From: CAYMNU01 sp964391885
GTDB lineage: Archaea > Altiarchaeota > Altiarchaeia > JAFGQM01
DNA length: 33,324 nt
NCBI GenBank assembly: GCA_964391885.1
Contig: CAYMNU010000076.1
Span: forward strand, 1-33,324
Direction: 5' to 3'
How positions within the stretch are numbered: the stretch's first letter is position 1; the number at the start of each line of letters is the position of its first letter. The position numbers and the translations under genes were made by a program. This document shows positions 6,560-13,966 of the stretch, piece by piece. Under the pieces are notes generated by a model. The model saw only the letters and a list, made by a program, of their open reading frames with translations. It made no database searches and had not been told where the DNA came from.

Positions 6560-8590
6560 CTATTTTGCCGGCTCTGGCTGAGCGAAGCCTGACTTGTCAA
6601 ACATCCATGCAAAGAACCCCGCAAGCATCTTTATTATAGTTATGAATACCTTGAGCACTGCCAACAGGACAAGTGCAACGGCAATTGAGAATATAAGCTT
6701 TCCGCTCATGCCGCCTATGTTGCTGCCAAAGAATGGCGCGACTACATTCTCCCTCACGCCCTCCTCGTTTGCTTGCATGCCGTAATTATCGTTAACGTAA
6801 CTGCGCGTATACTCGCTGCTCCAGATTGCCGAACTGAATTTATCCTCTGTGGCTTCGCTGGTGTAAAGGCTCATAAGAACCACAACGGAAAGCACTATGG
6901 CAGCTATGAAAAGCGTCTTGTCTGCAAACTCCGAGCCCATCCTGAAGGGTTTTTTCACTGCCAGCTCGCTTTCTTCGCTCTTGATGCGCGACATAGCAAA
7001 GACGCCTCCGATTATGCAACCAAACATAAGCGCCAGGTACTCTAGGTTAAGGAATATCAATAAGCCCGGAAAGAGCCCTGCTGCCATGGATACTGAGGTC
7101 ATAGTTATTGCCTGTTTTTTCTCCATATAATAAGTAACCCTCGCTACAACTCCGAGCGCCATCGCTGCTAAAACTATGAGCAAAGATACGACCACTGCGT
7201 TATCCATGAGATATGCGGCCAGGTCAAATATCGCCAGGTTATTGCTATAGGACAAACCCATAGCTGCCAGTATCAAAGTAGAGGCTGCTATCATAACTGC
7301 AAAGATGACAAAGAAGGGTGCAAGCTTTTCCGTCTCCATCCTCTCCATCCTTGGAAGCTTCACAGTCCTCTTCCCTGCCGGCTCCGGGAGATGCTGCTTG
7401 GCACCTGCAAAACGGTGGGTCAGCTCGAAGATTATTATAATTATAGCTATCACAAGCGGTATCACAAAATAGCCGACAAAGAGCCCCTGCCCGCTGGCAC
7501 AATCCTCAGGGCATGTCTCGATTTCCCCCGGGTCACAGTAGCCGTCCCCACACATGGCACAGTCTTGTGGACAACTAGTCTCGTGCAGCCCAAGTATCTC
7601 TTCCGGGTCGCATATCCCGTCCCCGCATATGACGCAGTCATCAGGGCAATTCTCCTTAGTCTCGCCCTCATCACATATCCCGTCCCCGCATATTGTGAAC
7701 ACACCGCTCTGGTTTTCTTCAACTACAGGGACTTCATCAATATCATCAATGTTTATCACACAATCCTCTGGGCAGCTCTCTGCAGTCTCGGAACCTGCGC
7801 ATATCCCGTCCCCGCACACGGCGCAGTCATCGGGGCAGTATATGATTGAAGATGGGTCTTCCTCGCCTTCGTCGCAATAATCGTCCCCACACATGGCACA
7901 GTCTTGTGGACAACTAGTCTCGTGCAGCCCAAGTATCTCTTCCGGGTCGCATATCCCGTCCCCGCATATGACGCAGTCCTCAGGGCATATGCGCTTGTCC
8001 TCGTTTATGTCGCAGACGCCGTCCCCGCATGTCGCGCAGTCTTCTGTACAAGTCTCGCGGTTCTCGCCCACATCACATATCCCGTCCCCGCATATGACGC
8101 AGTCCTTCGGGCAATTTTGCTTGGTTTCTCCCACATCGCATATCCCGTCCCCGCACCTCGCGCAGTCTTCCGGACAGCTTATTCTGTCCTCACCGGATGT
8201 GCACAACCCATCTCCGCATTTTGCAAGGACATCAAAGAATATATACCTGGAAGAAGTTGCTACAGCATATTTCCCGCTGTCGTCAGGGGTGAAAGTTGCT
8301 TTACCCTGGTCATTGGTCCTTAGCACATATTCAGAAGCTACCTCACTATCGACTATAAAGTAAATGTATATAGACCTACTCTTCGCCGGCTCGACCCGGT
8401 TCCCGTCTTTGTAGACATCATTTATGCTTATGGTGAACGCCCTGCCGACATATTTCTCCACAGGGAGTATGCTGACGCTCGAGTACTCTGTTGGCGTAGT
8501 GTCTCCTGTGTAGGGGCATGTAGCTCCCATAGCAGCAACCGCAAGCAACACCATAAAAACCCCGACCGACACAACTCCTCTCAAATTCAT
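6560..8590 (-). CDS. Polytopic membrane protein with ten extracytoplasmic CGDG cysteine modules
   Basis: 676 residues, ATG at 8590. Residues 1-22 are a signal peptide. Residues 25-122 look like a beta-rich Ig- or transthyretin-like domain (ends FTPDDSGKYAVA). Residues 125-364 hold ten modules of the form CGDGxCxxGE...CPxDC, split by one acidic linker at about 280-298. A strong membrane helix follows at about 370-389 and some six more lie between 426 and 655. The loop between 578 and 628 is the longest after the second half begins. Module 5-6 and module 9-10 are encoded by identical 97-bp DNA. The gene overlaps its upstream paralogue by four bases (ATGA), so the two are co-translated and likely form one surface assembly. 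No enzymatic motif is seen. The repeats may be stalk or ligand-binding modules, but the function is unknown. Confidence 0.88.
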   Translation of the reverse strand: MNLRGVVSVGVFMVLLAVAAMGATCPYTGDTTPTEYSSVSILPVEKYVGRAFTISINDVYKDGNRVEPAKSRSIYIYFIVDSEVASEYVLRTNDQGKATFTPDDSGKYAVATSSRYIFFDVLAKCGDGLCTSGEDRISCPEDCARCGDGICDVGETKQNCPKDCVICGDGICDVGENRETCTEDCATCGDGVCDINEDKRICPEDCVICGDGICDPEEILGLHETSCPQDCAMCGDDYCDEGEEDPSSIIYCPDDCAVCGDGICAGSETAESCPEDCVINIDDIDEVPVVEENQSGVFTICGDGICDEGETKENCPDDCVICGDGICDPEEILGLHETSCPQDCAMCGDGYCDPGEIETCPEDCASGQGLFVGYFVIPLVIAIIIIIFELTHRFAGAKQHLPEPAGKRTVKLPRMERMETEKLAPFFVIFAVMIAASTLILAAMGLSYSNNLAIFDLAAYLMDNAVVVSLLIVLAAMALGVVARVTYYMEKKQAITMTSVSMAAGLFPGLLIFLNLEYLALMFGCIIGGVFAMSRIKSEESELAVKKPFRMGSEFADKTLFIAAIVLSVVVLMSLYTSEATEDKFSSAIWSSEYTRSYVNDNYGMQANEEGVRENVVAPFFGSNIGGMSGKLIFSIAVALVLLAVLKVFITIIKMLAGFFAWMFDKSGFAQPEPAK
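7543..7639. repeat. 97-bp exact direct repeat, copy 1
   Basis: Identical over 97 bases to 7882-7978, offset 339 bp (113 codons, in frame). It encodes the stretch from CGDGICDPEEILGLHETSC to the next CGD. The 17-mer CATATCCCGTCCCCGCA, coding for part of CGDGIC, occurs exactly six times in this gene, so the modules use identical codons, which points to recent internal duplication or gene conversion. Confidence 0.95.
7882..7978. repeat. 97-bp exact direct repeat, copy 2
   Basis: Second copy of the 97-bp direct repeat described at 7543-7639. Identity ends abruptly at both edges within the cysteine-module array. Confidence 0.95.
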
Positions 8591-9591
8591 TTTCTTGCTT
8601 TTTTTATCAGCTTCCAGCCCTCAGTCTCTTTAATCCCATACTCATCCAGCTTTCCTATTATCCTCCGGTCAGGCACCCCTGTGTCCATGAGCTCCGTTAT
8701 TATCTCTACCATCTCATCTTTTTCTTCGACGTCCTTTTTGGCTTTTGTGAGCTTCCTTCTACGAGGCGTATCATCACCACGTCGCTTTATCATCCACACT
8801 GCAACTACGCCTGCAAGGCCGCATACAACGGCAATAACCCACCAATACTCTGTGAGTAACTCATTTTCCTCCTCACTTTCCGGCTCTCCGCAGTCTTCTG
8901 GACATGTGTCGCAGTCTTCGCCGTACTCCGACGAGCAGATGCCGTCCCCGCAAACTACACAATCCGCAGGGCAGTTGGTCTTGCCGAGGCCCGTCAGTTC
9001 AGTTGGGTCGCAGATGCCATCCCCGCAGCGCCCGCAATCCTGATAACAATAGTGGTCTGAGAGGGGGTCGTCTTCCCAGCCTTCAGCACAATGGCCGTCC
9101 CCGCACACGGCGCAGTCCTCGGGGCAGTTATCATAATTCTCAAGCTTACTGGGTTCGCATTTTCCGTCCCCGCATACGGCTCCGAAGTCGGTGGGGCTGT
9201 CATATCTCATATGCACCGGAAGAGTGATTGCCCTAGATGCTACCTCTATATAATAGCTGCCAACCTTTGTAGGTGTATACGAATATTCTCCGAGATTGTT
9301 TGTTGTCCCGCTCGAAACCAAGCTCTTGCGGGCCCCGTCCATGAAATAGATGTCCACCTTTCTCCCTGGGAGCAGCGTCTCTCTCTTGTCCAGCTCAATC
9401 TTGACTGCCCTTATTGTAAATTGCTCATCAACTAGCTTATAGCCCATGGGGTTCCCATCATTGTTCAGGATTTCGACCTTGGTGTACGATTGGGAATCTG
9501 CACGCGCAAAAGGGCAGCTCGAACTGGCCTGTATTACTGGAGTCAAGGCTATCAGTGCCAAAGACAAGGCCAGGCAGGCACGCAGGTTCAT
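8587..9591 (-). CDS. Single-pass surface protein with four CGDG cysteine modules
   Basis: 334 residues from ATG 9591; the adjacent upstream TTG is not needed. A TATA box (centre about 9618) lies 27 bases before this ATG, which supports it as a leaderless start. Signal peptide 1-22; beta-rich domain about 35-130; four cysteine modules at 140-234; one membrane helix at 249-268. A basic stop-transfer region (RRRKLTKAKK) and a 45-residue helical cytoplasmic domain (about 290-334) follow. The N-terminal half is paralogous to the protein at 6560-8590: both begin MNLR, have a CP motif just after the signal and a similar beta domain. The cytoplasmic tail (IITELMDTGVPDRRII...) could connect the outside modules to an inside partner, which would fit a receptor or anchor, but that is inference. 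The two genes overlap by four bases. Confidence 0.87.
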   Translation of the reverse strand: MNLRACLALSLALIALTPVIQASSSCPFARADSQSYTKVEILNNDGNPMGYKLVDEQFTIRAVKIELDKRETLLPGRKVDIYFMDGARKSLVSSGTTNNLGEYSYTPTKVGSYYIEVASRAITLPVHMRYDSPTDFGAVCGDGKCEPSKLENYDNCPEDCAVCGDGHCAEGWEDDPLSDHYCYQDCGRCGDGICDPTELTGLGKTNCPADCVVCGDGICSSEYGEDCDTCPEDCGEPESEEENELLTEYWWVIAVVCGLAGVVAVWMIKRRGDDTPRRRKLTKAKKDVEEKDEMVEIITELMDTGVPDRRIIGKLDEYGIKETEGWKLIKKARK

Positions 9592-9613
9592 CAAGGATAA
9601 TTAGGGTTAGCTC

Positions 9614-9662
9614 AATATAAATTGTGTTTTTAACAAGATGTATTTTTAAAAGATTAAATATA
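9614..9662. promoter_or_regulatory. Back-to-back TATA boxes for the CGDG operon and the VWA gene
   Basis: In the 92-bp divergent gap, the minus-strand box TTTATATT (about 9615-9622) sits 27 bases before the start at 9591. The plus-strand box TTAAATATA (about 9654-9662) sits 26 bases before the ATG at 9684. Both distances predict leaderless transcripts. Confidence 0.6.
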
Positions 9663-9683
9663 ACTTTAAAAGCTAAACTAAAA

Positions 9684-10688
9684 ATGATCCCAAAAACCCT
9701 TTATACTCTATTGGTGGCTGCGATAGTACTCCTCTTGGCGACACCGGCAATTGCCCAGATACACTCTACAAGCATTCTATTGCTCGTGGACGTCTCAGGC
9801 AGCATGGACGATAGGATTGAAGGTGAAAGAAAGATTGATATAGCCAAAGAAGCTGCCACGGAACTAGTCCAAAGCCTCAACGGCGTCAATGTCGGACTAC
9901 GGATTTTCCCTAGCTCCGGCTGCAATTCGATGAATGTTGTGAATATACAACCAATAGAATCCAATAGGCTTACATTATTGGAAGAGATAGATGGCTTGAG
10001 AGCTAGGGGCAGTACCCCGCTCGCCACGGCATTGAAGGATGGTCGCCAGGACTTTTCACCTATTGGTGATAAGATTATAGTATTGCTTTCAGATGGCGAG
10101 GAGACCTGTGGGGGCGACCCGATACAGGTGGCTCGGGAGCTTGCCGGGCAGGGGCATACCACTTTCATGCCAAGTCTCACTATAGGGCCATTAGCTTCTT
10201 CACCAACCGGGGCAGTAGCTTCGCCCGGAGACCGAATTGTAGTGAATGCCATAGGCTTCGACATCTCGGAAGAGGGTGAACAACAGTTAAGGGAAATAGC
10301 TGCGATTACTGGAGGGTCTTACTATGCCGCAGACGACAAGGAAAGCCTTAAGCAAGCCGTCCAACAGGCAGCATCCACAGGGAGTGGCTGGGTACTATGG
10401 CTTATCGTAATTGCAGTCATAGCTGCTGTGGCGATATTATTGGTATTTGTTGTGACTCGATCCAAAAAGAAAGTCCCTGTTTCTGCTCAAGCTCCTCTTG
10501 CTGCGGTTCCCCCTATAACAGTCCAGGCACAGACTACACCCACACAAGCTCCGCCGGCGACCGCTCAACCTCCTGTTCCAATCAATCAGCAAGCAACTCA
10601 GCAGAACCCTACAGGCTTCTGCTCTAACTGCGGAAGCAAGCTGATAGCCGGCTCTTCGTTTTGCCCCAGCTGCGGAAAAGCCCTTTAG
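9684..10688 (+). CDS. Secreted VWA-domain protein with membrane helix and cytoplasmic zinc ribbon
   Basis: 334 residues from ATG 9684, chosen because the TATA box lies 26 bases upstream; the frame extends to 9624 without support. Signal peptide about 1-24. Residues 29-230 are a von Willebrand factor A domain with a complete MIDAS metal site: DVSGS (36-40), T111 in GSTPLATAL, and D137 in LSDGEET. A membrane helix spans 236-258. A low-complexity Pro/Ala/Gln/Thr linker (about 265-310) ends in a four-cysteine zinc ribbon (C313, C316, C327, C330). The VWA domain would bind an extracellular ligand through a divalent cation, and the ribbon would face the cytoplasm. The same layout of outside domain, helix and terminal zinc ribbon is seen in the Vps62-domain protein at 17796-19550. 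Partner and role are unknown. Confidence 0.88.
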   Translation: MIPKTLYTLLVAAIVLLLATPAIAQIHSTSILLLVDVSGSMDDRIEGERKIDIAKEAATELVQSLNGVNVGLRIFPSSGCNSMNVVNIQPIESNRLTLLEEIDGLRARGSTPLATALKDGRQDFSPIGDKIIVLLSDGEETCGGDPIQVARELAGQGHTTFMPSLTIGPLASSPTGAVASPGDRIVVNAIGFDISEEGEQQLREIAAITGGSYYAADDKESLKQAVQQAASTGSGWVLWLIVIAVIAAVAILLVFVVTRSKKKVPVSAQAPLAAVPPITVQAQTTPTQAPPATAQPPVPINQQATQQNPTGFCSNCGSKLIAGSSFCPSCGKAL

Positions 10689-10710
10689 CTACTTTAAAAC
10701 TAGCTACAAG

Positions 10711-12090
10711 CTATTCCAGCCCGCCCTGGCAGAGAAGGTTGGCGTCAGGCAAACACTTTAGAGACTCATCTACGCATTCCTTGGAGTACTCATGGTCCTG
10801 CAGCTTGCCGCCGAAGTAGGCATCGTATGCCGCAAGATCTAGATTGCCGTGACCCGAGCAGTTGAAGATTATAGTCTTTTCAAGCCCTTCTTTCTTGGCC
10901 TTCAGGGCTTCGTCTATAGCTACTTTGACTGCGTGCGAAGTCTCTGGCGCGACTATGAATCCTTCAGTCCTTGCGAAGTCCACAGAAGCCTTGAAGCAGC
11001 CCAGCTGCTGCTCCGACCTTGCCGTGATTATCTTTTGGTCAAGGAGAGCACTTATTATCGGGGACATCCCGTGGTAGCGCAGCCCGCCTGCGTGAATGCC
11101 GGGCGGAATGAAAACGTGCCCCAGGGTGTACATCTTGAGCAGAGGTGTCATCTTTGCGGTGTCTCCGTGGTCGTAAGCGAAAGGCCCCTTGGTCATGGTG
11201 GGGCAGCTTGCAGGCTCTACGCCGATGATTTCTATATCTGCATTATCCTTAATCTTATCGCGCACATAGGGCAATGCCAATCCGGCGAAGTTGCTGCCAC
11301 CTCCTGCGCAGCCGATGACTATATCTGGTTTTTCTATCTCTGCCATGGCCAGTTGCTTTTTCGCCTCCTGGCCGATGATTGTCTGGTGCAACATGACGTG
11401 GTTCAGTACTGAACCAAGAGCATAATGCGTATTGTCGTGCGTTGCAGCATCCTCCACGGCTTCGCTGATAGCTATACCTAATGAACCCGGGCAATCGGGG
11501 TCTTTTTCGAGTATTGCGCGTCCTGTGTTAGTCTCTTTGCTTGGGGATGCTACGCAATCTGCGCCCCATACCTTCATCATGAATTTCCTGTAGGGCTTCT
11601 GGTCGAAGCTGCATCTCACCATGTAAACCTTACACTCGATATCAAAGAAATTGCAAGCGAAACCCAGCGAGGAGCCCCATTGCCCTGCCCCGGTCTCGGT
11701 GGAAATCCTCTCGATACCCTCTTTCATGTTGTAGTAAGCTTGGGCTACTGATGTATTCGGCTTATGGCTTCCCGGGGGTGAAACCCCCTCATACTTGTAG
11801 AATATCTTTGCAGGTGTGCCCAGGAATTTCTCCAGGCGGTGCGCCCGAATGAGTGGAGATGGCCTCCATATCCTGTAGATGTCTCGAATCTCCTCTGGTA
11901 TCTTTATAGTGTGCTCCATGCTCATCTCCTGTTTGATGAGCTCCATTGGAAATATAGGCGCAAGCGCCTCTGGCCCAATAGGCTTGCCGTCCGGCCCAAG
12001 CGGTGGTGCCAAGGGCTTCGGCAGGTCCGGAAGTATGTTATACCAGCTTTTTGGGATCTCGTTTTCGTCCAAAAGGAATTTTGTCTGCAT
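10711..12090 (-). CDS. trpB2: Tryptophan synthase beta chain-like protein, TrpB2 type
   Basis: 459 residues from ATG 12090. A GTG three codons upstream lies inside the ribosome binding site and is rejected. The catalytic lysine that binds pyridoxal phosphate is K110 in EGVSPPGSHKPNTSVAQ. The phosphate loop is GCAGGGSNFAG, and STETGAGQWGSS, VEPASCPTMTKG and NCSGHGNLD match the TrpB2 subgroup. The extended N-terminus (IFPMELIKQEMS) is typical of TrpB2 rather than TrpB1. The enzyme joins indole and serine to make tryptophan. TrpB2 proteins usually do not pair with a standard TrpA, and no other trp gene is present here, so indole salvage or another role is possible. It lies downstream of the helicase gene, separated by a terminator-like hairpin, and ends 22 bp from the convergent VWA gene. 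Confidence 0.92.
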   Translation of the reverse strand: MQTKFLLDENEIPKSWYNILPDLPKPLAPPLGPDGKPIGPEALAPIFPMELIKQEMSMEHTIKIPEEIRDIYRIWRPSPLIRAHRLEKFLGTPAKIFYKYEGVSPPGSHKPNTSVAQAYYNMKEGIERISTETGAGQWGSSLGFACNFFDIECKVYMVRCSFDQKPYRKFMMKVWGADCVASPSKETNTGRAILEKDPDCPGSLGIAISEAVEDAATHDNTHYALGSVLNHVMLHQTIIGQEAKKQLAMAEIEKPDIVIGCAGGGSNFAGLALPYVRDKIKDNADIEIIGVEPASCPTMTKGPFAYDHGDTAKMTPLLKMYTLGHVFIPPGIHAGGLRYHGMSPIISALLDQKIITARSEQQLGCFKASVDFARTEGFIVAPETSHAVKVAIDEALKAKKEGLEKTIIFNCSGHGNLDLAAYDAYFGGKLQDHEYSKECVDESLKCLPDANLLCQGGLE

Positions 12091-12095
12091 TTTTG

Positions 12096-12101
12096 CCACC
12101 T
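12096..12101 (-). promoter_or_regulatory. Ribosome binding site that fixes the trpB2 start
   Basis: AGGTGG on the minus strand, five bases before ATG 12090. The competing GTG start at 12099-12097 lies inside this site, so the ATG is the better choice. Confidence 0.6.
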
Positions 12102-12152
12102 GAAAATAAAGTCTTATTTTTACGCCTAAACGTTTTAAAAGCTATCGGTTTT

Positions 12153-12191
12153 ACAAAAACCAGCCCCCTTTGGTTCGGGCACTGGTTTTGT
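12153..12191 (-). terminator. Terminator-like hairpin between the helicase and trpB2 genes
   Basis: Arms ACAAAACCAG and CTGGTTTTTGT (minus strand; one unpaired T) with a GC-rich loop, the second arm ending in a T run. It lies just after the helicase stop codon, so the helicase message probably ends here and trpB2 has its own promoter. Confidence 0.5.
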
Positions 12192-12203
12192 CTTAATATA
12201 AGC

Positions 12204-13448
12204 CTATTTCCTTCCTCTATCTCTTCTTGGCCCCCCTGATCTTTCTCTCCCCCGCGACCCTCCATTCCTTTGGGAATTGCCCCAGCTGGATCTGCCTTTC
12301 CCCCGCTCATCCCTGCCCCTCGGGAGCATCTGGATTTTTTCAAAGTCTGGCACCTGCTTCATCTCGATGTTGTGCCCATAGTCCATGTTTATGTTCCTAT
12401 AATTGTCATGGTCCCTTGGGGTCAAGAGTGTTATGGCGTCGCCTTCTTCCCCTGCCCTGGCTGTCCTGCCTATCCTGTGGACATACTCCTTGGCGCTGCC
12501 CGGGACATCATAATTGTACACGTGGGTCACATTCTTTATGTCAAGCCCCCTCGCTGCCACGTCTGTAGCCACAAGTACGTCTATACTACCTCGCTTCAGC
12601 TTCTCCAGGGATTCGAGCCTTTTGGCCTGGCTCATATTGCCGTGGATTGCAGATGATTTGATGCCCTGGTTGCGCAGGTTCCTCGCGACGAACTCAGTTT
12701 CATGCCTGGTTCCGCAGAATACCAGCGCCAGTTTACCTCCTCTGTTCTTGAGTAAGTGGATCAGTATGGAAAACTTATCTCTCTGCTCATAGATGTCGTA
12801 GCAGGTCTGCTTTAGAAGGCCCGGATCTACTTCATCTTTGGTCTTTATAACTACGGGATCCCTGAGGTGCCTCTCCATTATCCAGTAAATATCATCACTT
12901 ATAGTAGCAGAGAACATAGCAGTCTGTATGTCCTTGGGCGTGTAACTTATGATGTCTTCCACATCTTCTATGAAGCCCATGTCAAACATTCGGTCTGCCT
13001 CATCCAAGACAATGAATTGCATGTCATCAAAGAGGTTTATTGTCTTCCGCTGTATGTGATCGAGTATCCTGCCGGGAGTTCCGACTACGATATTGGCGTC
13101 CTTTAAGCCGTCTATTTGCGGGTTTATGCTTACACCGCCGTAGACACAGAGTGTTTTAAGGCCCATCGAGTCGCCAAATTGCTTGAAAACATCGCCCACC
13201 TGGACACACAGCTCCCGCGTGGGTGTCAGGGCTAGTACCTGCAAACCCTTGTCGGGATAAACCCTGTTCAATATCGGCAGCGCGAAAGCAACGGTTTTCC
13301 CGCTCCCTGTTTCAGCCTGCCCAACTACGTCTTTACCCTCTAATATCTTGGGGATGCACTCTTCCTGTATGGGTGTCAGTTCCTCAAAGCCCAGTTTGCT
13401 TGTGGTTTCCTTAAGCAATGGGTCTATTTCCAATTCTTCGAATTTCAT
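12204..13448 (-). CDS. DEAD-box ATP-dependent RNA helicase
   Basis: 414 residues, ATG at 13448. The complete helicase motif set is present: Q motif (GFEELTPIQ), Walker A AETGSGKT (45-52), PTREL (76-80), TPGR (124-127), DEAD (149-152), SAT (180-182), then the second RecA-like domain with VFCGTRHETE, ATDVAARGLD and HRIGRTAR. After residue about 375 comes a basic Arg/Gly-rich tail with RGG- and RGR-type repeats, the usual non-specific RNA-binding extension. The family unwinds short RNA duplexes in ribosome assembly, RNA turnover or cold adaptation. The 500-bp region just upstream is non-coding and rich in hairpins, but a TATA-like box (CTTATT, near 13483) lies between it and the start, so it need not be a leader. 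Confidence 0.95.
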   Translation of the reverse strand: MKFEELEIDPLLKETTSKLGFEELTPIQEECIPKILEGKDVVGQAETGSGKTVAFALPILNRVYPDKGLQVLALTPTRELCVQVGDVFKQFGDSMGLKTLCVYGGVSINPQIDGLKDANIVVGTPGRILDHIQRKTINLFDDMQFIVLDEADRMFDMGFIEDVEDIISYTPKDIQTAMFSATISDDIYWIMERHLRDPVVIKTKDEVDPGLLKQTCYDIYEQRDKFSILIHLLKNRGGKLALVFCGTRHETEFVARNLRNQGIKSSAIHGNMSQAKRLESLEKLKRGSIDVLVATDVAARGLDIKNVTHVYNYDVPGSAKEYVHRIGRTARAGEEGDAITLLTPRDHDNYRNINMDYGHNIEMKQVPDFEKIQMLPRGRDERGKGRSSWGNSQRNGGSRGRERSGGPRRDRGRK

Positions 13449-13550
13449 TTTCTTGGGAGGGATCTCGCATAATAGTGAGAAATAAGCCGCCTTAAAAGGC
13501 GAATGCCCCTCTTACATTTCTAGATAAAAGTGATTGTGAGGTGAAAGGAG

Positions 13551-13565
13551 CGGGCCCGACGGGAT
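13551..13565. repeat. Copy of the tRNA-Lys 3' end (att-like)
   Basis: CGGGCCCGACGGGAT is identical to 17505-17519, which is the 3' end (acceptor and T stem) of tRNA-Lys, and is in the same orientation. The two copies bracket 3.95 kb holding the single 1116-residue gene. This is the arrangement left by integration into a tRNA 3' end. Confidence 0.55.
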
Positions 13566-13638
13566 GGCAAGGAGCTAAACCCTTAGGTTTTCTCCTTGGC
13601 ATAAGTCGGGAACGCGAAGCAATTCCAATGAAAATGAG

Positions 13639-13658
13639 CGGGCCCGACGGTAGTCGAA
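13639..13658. repeat. Second, degenerate copy of the tRNA-Lys 3' end
   Basis: Matches 18 of 20 positions of 17505-17524: the first 12 bases (CGGGCCCGACGG) are identical and TCGAA of the T loop is kept. It lies 88 bp from the copy at 13551. Confidence 0.45.
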
Positions 13659-13861
13659 GGTCGGGAGACATCCAAACAACGGATGCCTTAACCGCATCGG
13701 CTTCCGAAACCAGCCCAAAACGGCAAAAAGGCAGGCGAAATGAGCGCATTTGGTCGATTGGCCTCGACCGCTCGTTCAAACCCCACGAATTTGAGCGTTT
13801 TATGGGTGTTATTAGAGACACCAAGTATAAAACCGCGTTTTATCTCCAGGCCTACTGATAA

Positions 13862-13891
13862 GATAAAAAACGAAAACGCCCTATCAAGGGC
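13862..13891 (-). terminator. Intrinsic terminator after the 1116-residue gene
   Basis: On the minus strand GCCC-TTGATA-GGGC is followed by GTTTTCGTTTTTTATC, a hairpin with a strong T tract, 76 bp past the stop codon at 13967. The stem is only four pairs, so the T tract may do most of the work, as is usual in archaea. Confidence 0.5.
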
Positions 13892-13966
13892 TTTATACGC
13901 TTGTGGGGGCATTCAGAAGATGAAACCAAAGAAAACATACATCTTGCAGAATGCCTTCGAGAGATC

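Larger units (their letters stand above)
13541..13830. ncRNA. Hairpin-rich non-coding stretch, candidate structured RNA
   Basis: The 518 bp between the helicase gene and the next stop codon hold no convincing gene; the short open frames have no recognisable domain. Instead there is a series of perfect hairpins. CCCGAC (13555-13560) pairs with GTCGGG (13605-13610) around a two-part stem: CAAGGAG/CTCCTTG, then AAACC/GGTTT with a CTTA loop. CCCGAC (13643-13648) pairs with GTCGGG (13660-13665), CATCC (13669) with GGATG (13681), GGTCGA/TCGACC lies at 13752-13769, and GGTGT/ACACC at 13805-13822. The unit TGAAA...GAGCGGGCCCGACGG occurs twice, 88 bp apart. A TATA-like AGATAAAAG (13522-13530) could start a plus-strand transcript near 13549. 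I see no RNase P or SRP core motifs, so the class is unknown; decayed tRNA sequence is the alternative. Confidence 0.35.

Noticed and set aside
7543..8180. Regularly repeated sequence resembling a CRISPR array
   Set aside because: The repeats are in frame within a long coding sequence and encode cysteine modules; there are no unique spacers of constant length.
13541..13830. RNase P RNA or SRP RNA
   Set aside because: I looked on both strands for the GAGGAAAGTC and ACAGAA core of RNase P and the GGAAGG/GAGCA apex of SRP RNA and did not find them in the right order. A covariance search would be decisive.
13541..13858. Open frames of about 105-110 codons on both strands upstream of the helicase gene
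   Set aside because: No recognisable domain, unusual amino-acid composition, overlapping frames on both strands and dense hairpins; non-coding structure explains the region better.
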